A stretch of DNA of 64,000 nt from Firmicutes bacterium UBA5493 (lineage in GTDB: Bacteria > Bacillota > Limnochordia > Darwinibacteriales > Darwinibacteriaceae), in contig DIPH01000042.1 of the NCBI GenBank assembly GCA_002424045.1, positions 1 through 64,000 on the forward strand. The letters are read 5' to 3'. A program made the translations under genes and the position numbers. Positions 16,696-23,533 of this stretch are shown piece by piece (positions within the stretch are counted from its first letter, which is position 1; every line of letters begins with the position of its first letter). The notes under the pieces are model-generated. The model was not told the DNA's origin. It made no database searches and saw nothing but the letters and a program-made list of their open reading frames with translations.

Positions 16696-16908
16696 TTATT
16701 CACTCCTTCCTGGCATCGTTGCTGAGAGCTGATTGACTAGCGATTCAATCAATTCTGGATCCATTTGTTCGAGAAACCTCGTTAGCTTAGGCAAGAGATT
16801 GCCTGAGGGTTTTCCGAGCATCCCGAGGATCGAGGACAGCACAGGGATACCTCCCGCGAGGGCAGGGGAGAGGTCTGCTTCGTTTTTCCTGTAAAATGCA
16901 TTCCCCAT
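16696..16908 (-). CDS. Small protein, paralogue 3 of the spore-cluster family
   Basis: 70 residues. Contains GIPVLSSILGML, then LLPKLTRFLEQMD and LVNQL near the end, the same ordered patches as the proteins at 14702 and 16309. ATG at 16908 follows AAAGGGGGGTG. First gene of the operon 16908-16309. Composition is rich in Leu, Pro, Ser and Gly, with no signal peptide and no cysteines. I cannot name the family. Confidence 0.65.
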   Translation of the reverse strand: MGNAFYRKNEADLSPALAGGIPVLSSILGMLGKPSGNLLPKLTRFLEQMDPELIESLVNQLSATMPGRSE

Positions 16909-16985
16909 TGAACACCCCCCTTTCTGTCTTATGGTATTCGGGTCCGCGTGAATGGAATTAGGCGCTGACTCCTATTTTGCACACC

Positions 16986-17016
16986 AAAAAGGTACTGGAC
17001 TTAAGCGTCCAGCACC
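16986..17016 (-). terminator. Terminator of sodA
   Basis: A 10-bp stem with one mismatch (16991-17000 with 17007-17016) and a 6-base loop is followed on the minus strand by TTTTT (16986-16990). It lies 20 bases beyond the sodA stop. Confidence 0.85.
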
Positions 17017-17035
17017 TAGGCTTTCAGTGAGTCTC

Positions 17036-17656
17036 TTATAGGGCTTCTTGGTAGAGCTCAGCAACTTTCTCCCAGTCTACCACATTAAAGAGTGCATTAA
17101 CGTAATCTGGGCGAACATTCTTATACTTGAGGTAGTAGGCGTGCTCCCAGACATCAATTCCGAATATGGGAATAAGCTTCCCGCCATGGGTCATGAGGGG
17201 ATTGTCTTGGTTGGGGGTGCTGCTTACAACGAGTCTGCCATCTCGGTCTGTGGAAAGCCAAGCCCAACCGGATCCAAATACCGATGTGGCATGTGTCGTT
17301 AACATCTTCTTCAAGTCCTCAAAACTTCCGAAATCTTTTTTGATCTGTGTCCCAAGGGTGCCAACTGGTTCAACGCCGCCCTTAGGGCTCAGGGTTTCAA
17401 AGAAGAGGTTGTGGTTGTAGAAACCGCCACCATTGTTGCGTACAGCAGTTTGCAGGGAGGTATCGCTGATAGAGCCCAGATTCATCAAGATCTCTTCGAT
17501 GTTTTTTCCCTGGAGGTTAGGCAGTTTTTCTAAAGCTACGTTTAGATTATTGGTATAGGCGGCATGGTGCTTGCCGTAGTGGGTTTGCATGGTGAGTTCG
17601 TCAATATGCGGTTCTAGTGCGTTAAAGTCGTATGTCAATTTTGCTTGTTCAAACAT
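17036..17656 (-). CDS. sodA: Superoxide dismutase, Mn/Fe type
   Basis: Converts superoxide to peroxide and oxygen. The 206-residue protein shows all four metal ligands: His in THYGKHH (about 27), His in FYNHNLFF (about 82), and Asp and His in GIDVWEHAYY (about 167 and 171). The glycine-rich NNGGGFYNH and the Gln in PNQDNP are features of the Mn-preferring subgroup. No signal peptide, so cytosolic. It has its own terminator. Upstream on its strand are a 9-bp inverted repeat and a Fur-like sequence, suggesting control by metal or stress. Confidence 0.95.
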   Translation of the reverse strand: MFEQAKLTYDFNALEPHIDELTMQTHYGKHHAAYTNNLNVALEKLPNLQGKNIEEILMNLGSISDTSLQTAVRNNGGGFYNHNLFFETLSPKGGVEPVGTLGTQIKKDFGSFEDLKKMLTTHATSVFGSGWAWLSTDRDGRLVVSSTPNQDNPLMTHGGKLIPIFGIDVWEHAYYLKYKNVRPDYVNALFNVVDWEKVAELYQEAL

Positions 17657-17673
17657 GGAATCATCTCCTCAGT

Positions 17674-17698
17674 ATTCCTAACTGAAAAGGTTAGGAAT
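17674..17698. promoter_or_regulatory. Inverted repeat in the sodA leader
   Basis: Nine-base arms ATTCCTAAC (17674-17682) and GTTAGGAAT (17690-17698) surround a 7-base centre, about 20 bases upstream of the sodA start codon. It could be an operator or an RNA hairpin in the leader. Confidence 0.5.
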
Positions 17699-17735
17699 TG
17701 ATTTGATTCCAGTCTAGCATACAAACGGAGTAAAT

Positions 17736-17754
17736 GCAAGTGATTCCCATTCTC
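17736..17754 (-). promoter_or_regulatory. Fur-like box upstream of sodA
   Basis: On the minus strand GAGAATGGGAATCACTTGC matches 13 of 19 positions of the classical Fur box by my count. It lies about 80 bases upstream of sodA, between sodA and the DUF896 gene. Iron-dependent control of sodA is well known in bacteria, but this match is partial. Confidence 0.35.
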
Positions 17755-17766
17755 AAATTGAACAAT

Positions 17767-17979
17767 TCAATGTACAGGTTTGTCCTTGCGCCTTACTGGC
17801 GTTTTAGTGCCGTCGGGCTGCATGATGACCGTGTTATCGAGGACGGCTGCAAAGTTTTGTCTAAAACGGGCTAGGTACTCTTGCCTCAAGCGAGACTGTT
17901 CGTCTTGTTCATCGGAGGATAAACCGGTAGTTTTTGACTTCTTGGCGAGTTCGTTGATACGTTTGAGCAGTTGTTCCAC
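17767..17979 (-). CDS. DUF896 (YnzC-like) protein
   Basis: 70 residues with the DUF896 pattern seen in Bacillus YnzC: an N-terminal RINELAKKSK helix, SSDEQDEQSRLRQEYL, and F(R)xNF followed by IMQPDGTKTPV. These small cytosolic helical proteins are widespread in Firmicutes; YnzC itself is a helical bundle linked to the SOS regulon in B. subtilis, with no known activity. GTG start at 17979. It is upstream of sodA on the same strand. Confidence 0.85.
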   Translation of the reverse strand: MEQLLKRINELAKKSKTTGLSSDEQDEQSRLRQEYLARFRQNFAAVLDNTVIMQPDGTKTPVRRKDKPVH

Positions 17980-18068
17980 GACATGACTCCTAACTTTACT
18001 TGATGTTTTTGGTTTCGAGAACGAATCTACAAGTCCTTCCGCAAATAAAAGTGAACCGAAAAAGGTTA

Positions 18069-18090
18069 GCGGACCCTGAAAAGGGTCCGC
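18069..18090 (-). terminator. Terminator of tlp
   Basis: A 9-bp GC-rich perfect stem (18069-18077 with 18082-18090) and GAAA-type loop, followed on the minus strand by CTAACCTTTTT. It lies 9 bases beyond the tlp stop codon. Confidence 0.8.
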
Positions 18091-18098
18091 AGCATGTT

Positions 18099-18302
18099 TT
18101 ATTCTTCTCCAAGCTCTTTGGTTTTAGCATGCATGTCCTTGCGGCGGTGTTCATTTTTAGTTTCCAGTTCTTTGCGACGCTCTTCCGACATCTGCTCGTG
18201 TTCTACGGCGAACTCTGCATCTTGCAGACGATCCTTGGTGTGACGAATCTGCTGCTGAAGGTTCTTCTTGCTTTTACCCTGTTCATCGAGCTTTCTTGAC
18301 AT
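18099..18302 (-). CDS. tlp: Small acid-soluble spore protein Tlp (thioredoxin-like)
   Basis: 67 residues, highly charged and helical. The middle (NLQQQIRHTKDRLQDAEFAV) and the ERRKELETKNEHRRKDM segment follow the pattern of B. subtilis Tlp (VQNTIENIEEAKESMEFA ... IEEKNARREESI). Tlp is a minor SASP made in the forespore and packed in the spore core; the thioredoxin name is historical and no CxxC is present. The start at 18302 has GGAG seven bases upstream; the frame is open further to 18410 inside the next gene. A sporulation-type promoter lies upstream. Confidence 0.82.
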   Translation of the reverse strand: MSRKLDEQGKSKKNLQQQIRHTKDRLQDAEFAVEHEQMSEERRKELETKNEHRRKDMHAKTKELGEE

Positions 18303-18346
18303 GACTATCTCCAATCTGTGTTTGTAGTATCTTAACCCTTTCTTAG

Positions 18347-18374
18347 AGTGTATGATTCGGCCACAAGTTATACA
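18347..18374 (-). promoter_or_regulatory. Sporulation-type promoter for tlp
   Basis: On the minus strand TGTATA (18374-18369), a 14-base spacer and CATACACT (18354-18347) precede tlp by about 45 bases. The -10 box fits the sigma-E/G group (CATACA-T, CATnnTA). It lies at the 3' end of the upstream oxidoreductase gene, so tlp can be expressed independently. Which sporulation sigma factor reads it cannot be decided here. Confidence 0.45.
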
Positions 18375-18378
18375 CGCA

Positions 18379-19524
18379 CTAAAACCATGATCGCAGCCAA
18401 TACTTCTCAAAGAGCATTTTGGTAAGATAAGCCAGTCTAGTGGGGGAAGATAGGGTCATACGTGGAGGGGAGGCATAAGCGTCTACAGAGGCAAAACAGC
18501 CTCTGCTAAAACTGGAAAGCATTGACGCTCCCGAGGCACCACCGACAAAGCTAAACCGAGGTTCTTCATTGGCATACCTCAAGGCAAGGTTACGGGCCAC
18601 GACTTCAGCTTGATAATGGGCGAAGAATCCCACTTTTGGAATCCATGTTCCTACAGGAGATTCTATCCCTGTGGCATCACCGACGGCGTACACATCGGGA
18701 ATACAGGTGGCAAGACTTGCGGGGTCTACTTTTAACCAGCCAGATGGGCCTGCCAGGACAGAGTCTCGAAAGGGGGCGGGGCCCATGTGATGGGGGATCC
18801 CGATAAACATGTCCCCTGGAATGTCTCCGTCCCCTAGGGCTAGAGCGTTTCCTTGGGAGAGGGATTGTGCCTTTCTCTTTGTGAGCACGTTAATACCCCG
18901 TCCTTTCATAATCGAGGTCAGTCTTTCGCTGTAGCGGGGGTCGGCAAACTCGAGGAGACGGGTTTCGGGCGTGATGAACGAAATTTGAATGTTCCTCCTA
19001 AGTCCGCGTTTTTGAAAGTACGAGTCAAGGAGCAAGGCGATTTCATAGGGGGCGATGGCACCGGGGAAAGGGAGACTGGAAATAAAGAGCACGATGTGTC
19101 CTTTTTGAAAGCCAGCCAACTCCTTGTGGAGTAGCGTTGCTTCGTGAAGGTTGTAGGGGTTGAAGGCTTGGCTTTGCCCTGAAATGCCCTGCTGCTGGGC
19201 ACCTAGGGCGATGATCAAAGTATCGTAGGAAAGCAGTGCCTGATCGGTTCGGATGGTCTTTTCGTCGGGGTTAAACTGTTCTACCTCAGCCTGAAAAAAC
19301 TGGATATTAGGACCTTCTAGTCTTTGCAGGCTTCGTGTAATCTGCTCTGGCCTGCGCCGACCGGCCAGGACCAAGGGTAAGCTGGCTAAGAAGACATGGC
19401 TATCTCTGCGGTCTACGAGGGCGACGCGATGTTCTTTGGGCAGGACCTTCCTCAGTATATTCGCGGCTACCACTCCACCCGTTCCGCCCCCTAGGATCAG
19501 AATTGTCTTACCCATACTCATCAT
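18379..19524 (-). CDS. FAD-dependent pyridine-nucleotide-type oxidoreductase, SQR/NDH-2-like
   Basis: 381 residues with a Rossmann FAD motif ILILGGGTGGVVAAN at the N-terminus, a second TLIIALGA site and the late VYAVGDATG motif (about residue 275), typical of sulfide:quinone reductases and type II NADH dehydrogenases. The segment PFPGAIAPYEIALLLD aligns with the SQR motif KCPPAPYEAALLLD, but the catalytic Cys is absent; the FFAHYQAEVVARNL helix is also SQR-like. It is therefore an SQR-fold protein that probably does not oxidise sulfide by the usual mechanism. The C-terminus (about 50 residues, amphipathic) may touch the membrane. Start could be any of three close ATGs. Confidence 0.72.
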   Translation of the reverse strand: MMSMGKTILILGGGTGGVVAANILRKVLPKEHRVALVDRRDSHVFLASLPLVLAGRRRPEQITRSLQRLEGPNIQFFQAEVEQFNPDEKTIRTDQALLSYDTLIIALGAQQQGISGQSQAFNPYNLHEATLLHKELAGFQKGHIVLFISSLPFPGAIAPYEIALLLDSYFQKRGLRRNIQISFITPETRLLEFADPRYSERLTSIMKGRGINVLTKRKAQSLSQGNALALGDGDIPGDMFIGIPHHMGPAPFRDSVLAGPSGWLKVDPASLATCIPDVYAVGDATGIESPVGTWIPKVGFFAHYQAEVVARNLALRYANEEPRFSFVGGASGASMLSSFSRGCFASVDAYASPPRMTLSSPTRLAYLTKMLFEKYWLRSWF

Positions 19525-19625
19525 TCCCCTGTTTTGATCCTAGTGTCTCCCGGCCTTGCCCATTTTACTAAAAAACCCATGAAAGTCCGTTGAGCCTGGG
19601 TTTCTGAGGAGGGATTGTCTCAGAC

Positions 19626-21116
19626 GTGCAGAATAATACTGTTTGGGGGTCAGGGGGTGTGTTGGTGCTTATTGTGTGCGTACTATTATGTATAGCGCTG
19701 GCTGTTTTAGGTACTAGGTTGTATGGTCTTAAGAAAGATGCAGAGCAAGAACGGAGCAAGTGCGAGCAGATCCTTCTTGCTTTTTCTGATGCCATCTTGA
19801 TTATAAATCCCCAGGGACGAGTGGAAATGCTCAATTCCCTAGCAGAAAAACTGACAGGCTGGACACGGCAAGAAGCAGTAGGAAGAGCCTATGGGGAGAT
19901 TTATAACACCCGCGGTGCCGATTCCGATCTCATTGCTGAAGCTCTAGAGGGTCGGAGCCGGAGCCGCAGCCAGGTATTTTTAATGTCCAAGGGTGGCCAG
20001 GAATTTGCCATCAGCGATCGAGTGTCGCCGCTTCTCCATGACTATGGTCAGCTCTTGGGTGTAATCTGCACTTTCAAAGCCATGACACGAAGGCAGACCC
20101 AGCAGGCTCGCCTCGCTCAGCTGACATTTCGCGATTCGCTGACAGGACTGTATAACCGGGCCTTCTTTGAACAAGAATTACCCAGGCTGGATCAACCAGC
20201 ACGCTGGCCCTTGTCCGTTCTCGTTGGAGATCTCAATGGGCTGAAGCTCACGAATGATGTCTTCGGCCATTCTGTGGGGGATGAGCTGTTAATTGCTGTT
20301 TCTCACGCCTTTTTAGAGGTTTGTCGCCCAGAAGACCGGGTTTTCCGCTGGGGTGGTGATGAGTTTATCGTACTTTTGCCAAAAACGGGTCAAGATGAGG
20401 CCAATGCCATTCGTCAGCGCCTCCAGGGCGCTTTAGAAGGCCGGGCTGTGGGGCCCATCACAGTGAATTTGCCCCTAGGATGTAGTACCAAAGAACATGC
20501 GGGTCAGGATATTCGGGCCGTTTGGCAGCAAGCCGAGGAAGAAATGTATTGGTTGAAGACGGTCGAACACACGCGCTTTCAAAAGGAAACACTACATGGA
20601 ATTGTCAAAGAGCTCCACGGTAGGAGTGTGGCAGAAAAAGAGCATGCCGAACGGGTAAGCTCTCTAGCGGAGGAATTGGGAAGGTACTTGGGACTTGCCA
20701 ACCACGAGCTTCGAAAACTCCGGCTGTGCGGTTTGCTTCATGATATTGGTAAAGTTGCCCTCGATGCAGAGGTTCTTCGCCAACCCTATCCCTTAAAGCC
20801 AGAGGATGAAAACGAAATGAAGCGCCATCCGCTGGTTGGATTCCGCCTGTTGAATTCGTTTGAGGATACGGCGGACTTGGCCGACGCGGTTTTGGCCCAC
20901 CATGAGCGCTGGGATGGGCGTGGGTATCCTAAGGGTCTCAAGGAAGATGAAATTCCCTACTTTGGCAGGATCCTGGCCGTCGTTGAGACCTATGATCGAG
21001 TACATAGTATTAGCCCTGAGCGAGCACTCGAACTTATTCAGGAAGGGTCTGGCAGCAGATTCGACCCGGCCATATCCAATGCATTCTTAGAGATGATGGG
21101 GAAGAAGTCTGCCTAA
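19626..21116 (+). CDS. PAS-GGDEF-HD-GYP bifunctional c-di-GMP enzyme
   Basis: 496 residues: an N-terminal membrane helix (about 11-34), a PAS sensor domain (about 45-150), a GGDEF diguanylate cyclase domain with intact RWGGDEF (243-247) and an HD-GYP phosphodiesterase domain with HDIGK, RHPLVG, HHERWDGRGYP. Both output domains look catalytically intact, so the protein may make and break c-di-GMP depending on the PAS signal. The start is GTG at 19626 with GAGGAGGG 12 bases upstream. It is transcribed alone, divergent from the SQR-like gene, and ends in a clear terminator. Confidence 0.9.
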   Translation: MQNNTVWGSGGVLVLIVCVLLCIALAVLGTRLYGLKKDAEQERSKCEQILLAFSDAILIINPQGRVEMLNSLAEKLTGWTRQEAVGRAYGEIYNTRGADSDLIAEALEGRSRSRSQVFLMSKGGQEFAISDRVSPLLHDYGQLLGVICTFKAMTRRQTQQARLAQLTFRDSLTGLYNRAFFEQELPRLDQPARWPLSVLVGDLNGLKLTNDVFGHSVGDELLIAVSHAFLEVCRPEDRVFRWGGDEFIVLLPKTGQDEANAIRQRLQGALEGRAVGPITVNLPLGCSTKEHAGQDIRAVWQQAEEEMYWLKTVEHTRFQKETLHGIVKELHGRSVAEKEHAERVSSLAEELGRYLGLANHELRKLRLCGLLHDIGKVALDAEVLRQPYPLKPEDENEMKRHPLVGFRLLNSFEDTADLADAVLAHHERWDGRGYPKGLKEDEIPYFGRILAVVETYDRVHSISPERALELIQEGSGSRFDPAISNAFLEMMGKKSA

Positions 21117-21145
21117 ATCAGTTAGCCTAGTTCATAAAAATCAAG

Positions 21146-21176
21146 AAAAGCCTAGTCTGTTAAGACCAGGCTTTTT
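21146..21176 (+). terminator. Terminator of the PAS-GGDEF-HD-GYP gene
   Basis: Stem AAGCCTaGTCT / AGACcAGGCTT with a GTTA loop and a TTTTT run (21171-21176). It lies 30 bases after the stop at 21116, and the convergent peroxiredoxin gene ends at 21197. Confidence 0.85.
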
Positions 21177-21196
21177 CGTACTACCAGTGTGTTGTC

Positions 21197-21913
21197 CTAT
21201 TCTTCAAAGGCTTCTTGCACTTTCCATTCCTTCCAGACATTACCTACCAACTGGGGACCTGGCTTTAGCGTGTTCTTGCCTGGTCTCCAACCAGCGGGTG
21301 CTACTTCAGCGCCCTTGGCTTCGCGCACATATTGGAACGCTTGAATTTGTCTTAGTGTTTCTTTCACATTACGTCCCACTGGTGGGGTCATAACTTCGAA
21401 GGCTTGGATAACACCGTCGGGGTCAATAATGAAACGACCGCGGGTTTCGGTACCAGCTTCTTCATCGTAGACTCCATAGAGTCGGCCTATGTTGCCGTTT
21501 TGGTCAGAGAGCATGGCGAAGGGTACATCCTTACCACCTAACATTTTGCTGAGCTCGTTGTCATTCCAAATCTTGTGGACAAAAACGCTGTCCACACTGA
21601 TAGAGAATACCTCTACACCTAATTTTGCGAACTCAGGATGTTTTTCAGCAACTGCTGAAACTTCCGTTGCTCAGACGAAGGTGAAATCGCCAGGATAGAA
21701 ACAAAGCATGACCCACTTTCCCTTGTAATCTGCCAAATCCATTTCCACAAACTTGCCTTGATAAAAGGCTGGTGCCGAAAACTGTGGTGCTGGTTTTCCA
21801 ACTTGAATCATTGTTTTTTGCTCTCCTCTCTCAACTTCTGGTGTAGCCACAATCGTCGTAGCAGGCTTTGCTTGGCCCTTAGGACGACTACAGCCGGCTT
21901 CAAACTCTTTCAT
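21197..21913 (-). CDS. prxU: Selenocysteine-containing peroxiredoxin (in-frame UGA at the peroxidatic position)
   Basis: Reduces peroxides. The reading frame is interrupted only by TGA at 21673-21671, exactly where the peroxidatic Cys of the family stands: residues FYPGDFTFV, then UGA, then ATEVSAVAEKHPEF. Reading it as Sec81 gives 238 residues with full-length homology on both sides and no other stop. The usual resolving Cys in the late VCPAGW motif is Ala here (EVAPAGWRPG); Cys8 and Cys71 remain. A stem-loop that fits bacterial SECIS rules follows the UGA. Selenoperoxiredoxins (PrxU) are known in amino-acid-fermenting Firmicutes. Automated callers would report two fragments (21671-21913 and 21197-21595). 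The alternative is a nonsense mutation, less likely given the exact position. Confidence 0.85.
21643..21670 (-). promoter_or_regulatory. Predicted bacterial SECIS element
   Basis: Directly after the UGA on the minus strand come 10 bases, then a perfect 7-bp stem (21660-21654 with 21649-21643) closing the loop AGTT. The loop begins 17 bases after the UGA and has G as its second base. This meets the published consensus for bacterial SECIS hairpins (loop 16-37 bases after UGA, G in the first two loop positions). Confidence 0.65.
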
Positions 21914-22185
21914 AGCCTTTGAACCTCCTTTGGTTTAACAGGACTGATTCCTATCTTCACCAATGGTTAGCGAAGATCCTCTTTTTTTGCCAAACAATAT
22001 TGTACAAAGTTGGTAAACAGAGTAAACAAAAAGCTAGGGTATTTTTCAAGGGTTCGAGTCTGGCCCCATTTTCCCAGGAGGGACTACCGGCCCTGTTAAG
22101 GACAAGGCAGGGAATTGGCGGAATATGGAGAAAGAGGAAATGGTGGACAATCAACCAACGAAATTGAACGAGAGGGGTTTTACGT

Positions 22186-23466
22186 GTGAAGCTAAACTAT
22201 CGGAGAACATTTTTCATCGGCCTTGCTTTCATGTCCATTTCGGCCTTTTGGCAGCTTTATGACAGCATTGTTCCATTAATCTTGAAGCATACATTTGAGA
22301 TCGGGGATACTTTGGCTGGAGGTATCATGGCCATTGACAACATCTTGGCTTTGTTTATGCTACCCTTGTTTGGAGCTTTTTCCGACAAGGTCAGCACGGC
22401 TATTGGTAAGCGGATGCCCTTTATTCTGGGCGGTACTGCAGTAGCCGTGATTTCTATGGTCCTCATCCCTGTAGCCGATAATTTAGTAAGTCTGCCCCTC
22501 TTTGTTCTGGTGCTACTGGTCGCTCTGGTAGCGATGAGTACCTATCGCTCTCCTGCAGTAGCCTTGATGCCGGATGTAACTCCCAAGCCCCTTCGTTCCC
22601 AGGCCAATGGCATCATTAACCTTATGGGAGCGTTAGGTGCCGTATTCTCCTTGGCCCTGATCGCATTTCTGGTGCCTGCAACGGGAGTACCGAATTATTT
22701 TGTCATCTTTGCCATTGTGGCTGCTTTCATGGTGATTTCTGTAGCGATTTTGTTCGTTACCATTAAGGAGAATAGAATCGCCCATGAAATGGAAGCCCTG
22801 GAACATCCCGCAGGGGATGCAAAGGAAGAAGTAATGGGTGGTTCTGGGAAAATGGACCCCTTGGTGAAACGCAGCTTTTGGCTGATTTTGGCCTCCATAT
22901 TCTTTTGGTTCTTTGCTTATAATGCAGTAACAACGGCCTTTTCCAAGTATATCCAGAGTCATCTGGGTGTTGCAGGGGGAGGATTTGCCTCAAGTCTCAT
23001 GATAGCCACAGTGGCCGCGGTCATTGCCTTTGTCCCCGCAGGCATGATTGCAGCTAGGATCGGAAGAAAGCGGACAATCTTAACTGGAATCGCCGTATTA
23101 GCCCTGTGTTTTGCCCTGGCCTCTCTTTTCACTACGTTTTCGCCTCTCCTCAATGTTTTACTGGTCTTTGTAGGCTTTGGGTGGGCGGCCATTAATGTGA
23201 ATTCGTATCCCATGGTTGTGGAGATGGCGAAGGGCTCAGATATCGGTAAGTATACGGGTTATTATTATACAGCCTCCATGTCGGCTCAGATTTTAACGCC
23301 GGTGCTATCAGGTTTCTTCATGGAGCATGTTGGCTATGGTACCCTCTTTCCCTATGCAACCATCTTTATGATCATTGCATTTATCACCATGAGCCAGGTG
23401 AAACATGGGGACAGTAAGGTCATTAGCCCTAAGAGCAAGCTTGAACTCTTGGATGTTGAGGACTAG
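22186..23466 (+). CDS. MFS transporter, sugar/cation symporter-like
   Basis: 426 residues with 12 predicted membrane helices and MFS loop motifs: GAFSDKVSTAIGKRMPF between helices 2 and 3, and ARIGRKRT between 8 and 9. The layout with LYDSIVPLIL in helix 1 and the SDK...GKRMPFI loop resembles the GPH/SLC45 sugar symporters. The central loop is charged (about residues 200-230). GTG start at 22186. Substrate unknown; it may be co-transcribed with pepA, 67 bp downstream. A 270-bp leader upstream holds an ACAATATTGT palindrome (near 21989) but no recognised riboswitch. Confidence 0.82.
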   Translation: MKLNYRRTFFIGLAFMSISAFWQLYDSIVPLILKHTFEIGDTLAGGIMAIDNILALFMLPLFGAFSDKVSTAIGKRMPFILGGTAVAVISMVLIPVADNLVSLPLFVLVLLVALVAMSTYRSPAVALMPDVTPKPLRSQANGIINLMGALGAVFSLALIAFLVPATGVPNYFVIFAIVAAFMVISVAILFVTIKENRIAHEMEALEHPAGDAKEEVMGGSGKMDPLVKRSFWLILASIFFWFFAYNAVTTAFSKYIQSHLGVAGGGFASSLMIATVAAVIAFVPAGMIAARIGRKRTILTGIAVLALCFALASLFTTFSPLLNVLLVFVGFGWAAINVNSYPMVVEMAKGSDIGKYTGYYYTASMSAQILTPVLSGFFMEHVGYGTLFPYATIFMIIAFITMSQVKHGDSKVISPKSKLELLDVED

Positions 23467-23533
23467 GTAACAAGGAAACGTGTCGGCAAATGTGGAAGTA
23501 ATATAGAATATCTACGTAGGAAGGAAGAAGATA

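Noticed and set aside
21671..21913. Reading the peroxiredoxin as a nonsense-mutated pseudogene
   Set aside because: The stop is TGA, falls exactly on the catalytic Cys codon, is followed by a SECIS-like hairpin, and there is no other damage in 238 codons.
22040..22075. GGTTCGAGTC sequence upstream of the MFS gene resembling a tRNA T-loop
   Set aside because: The flanking five bases on each side do not pair, and no other tRNA arms are found.
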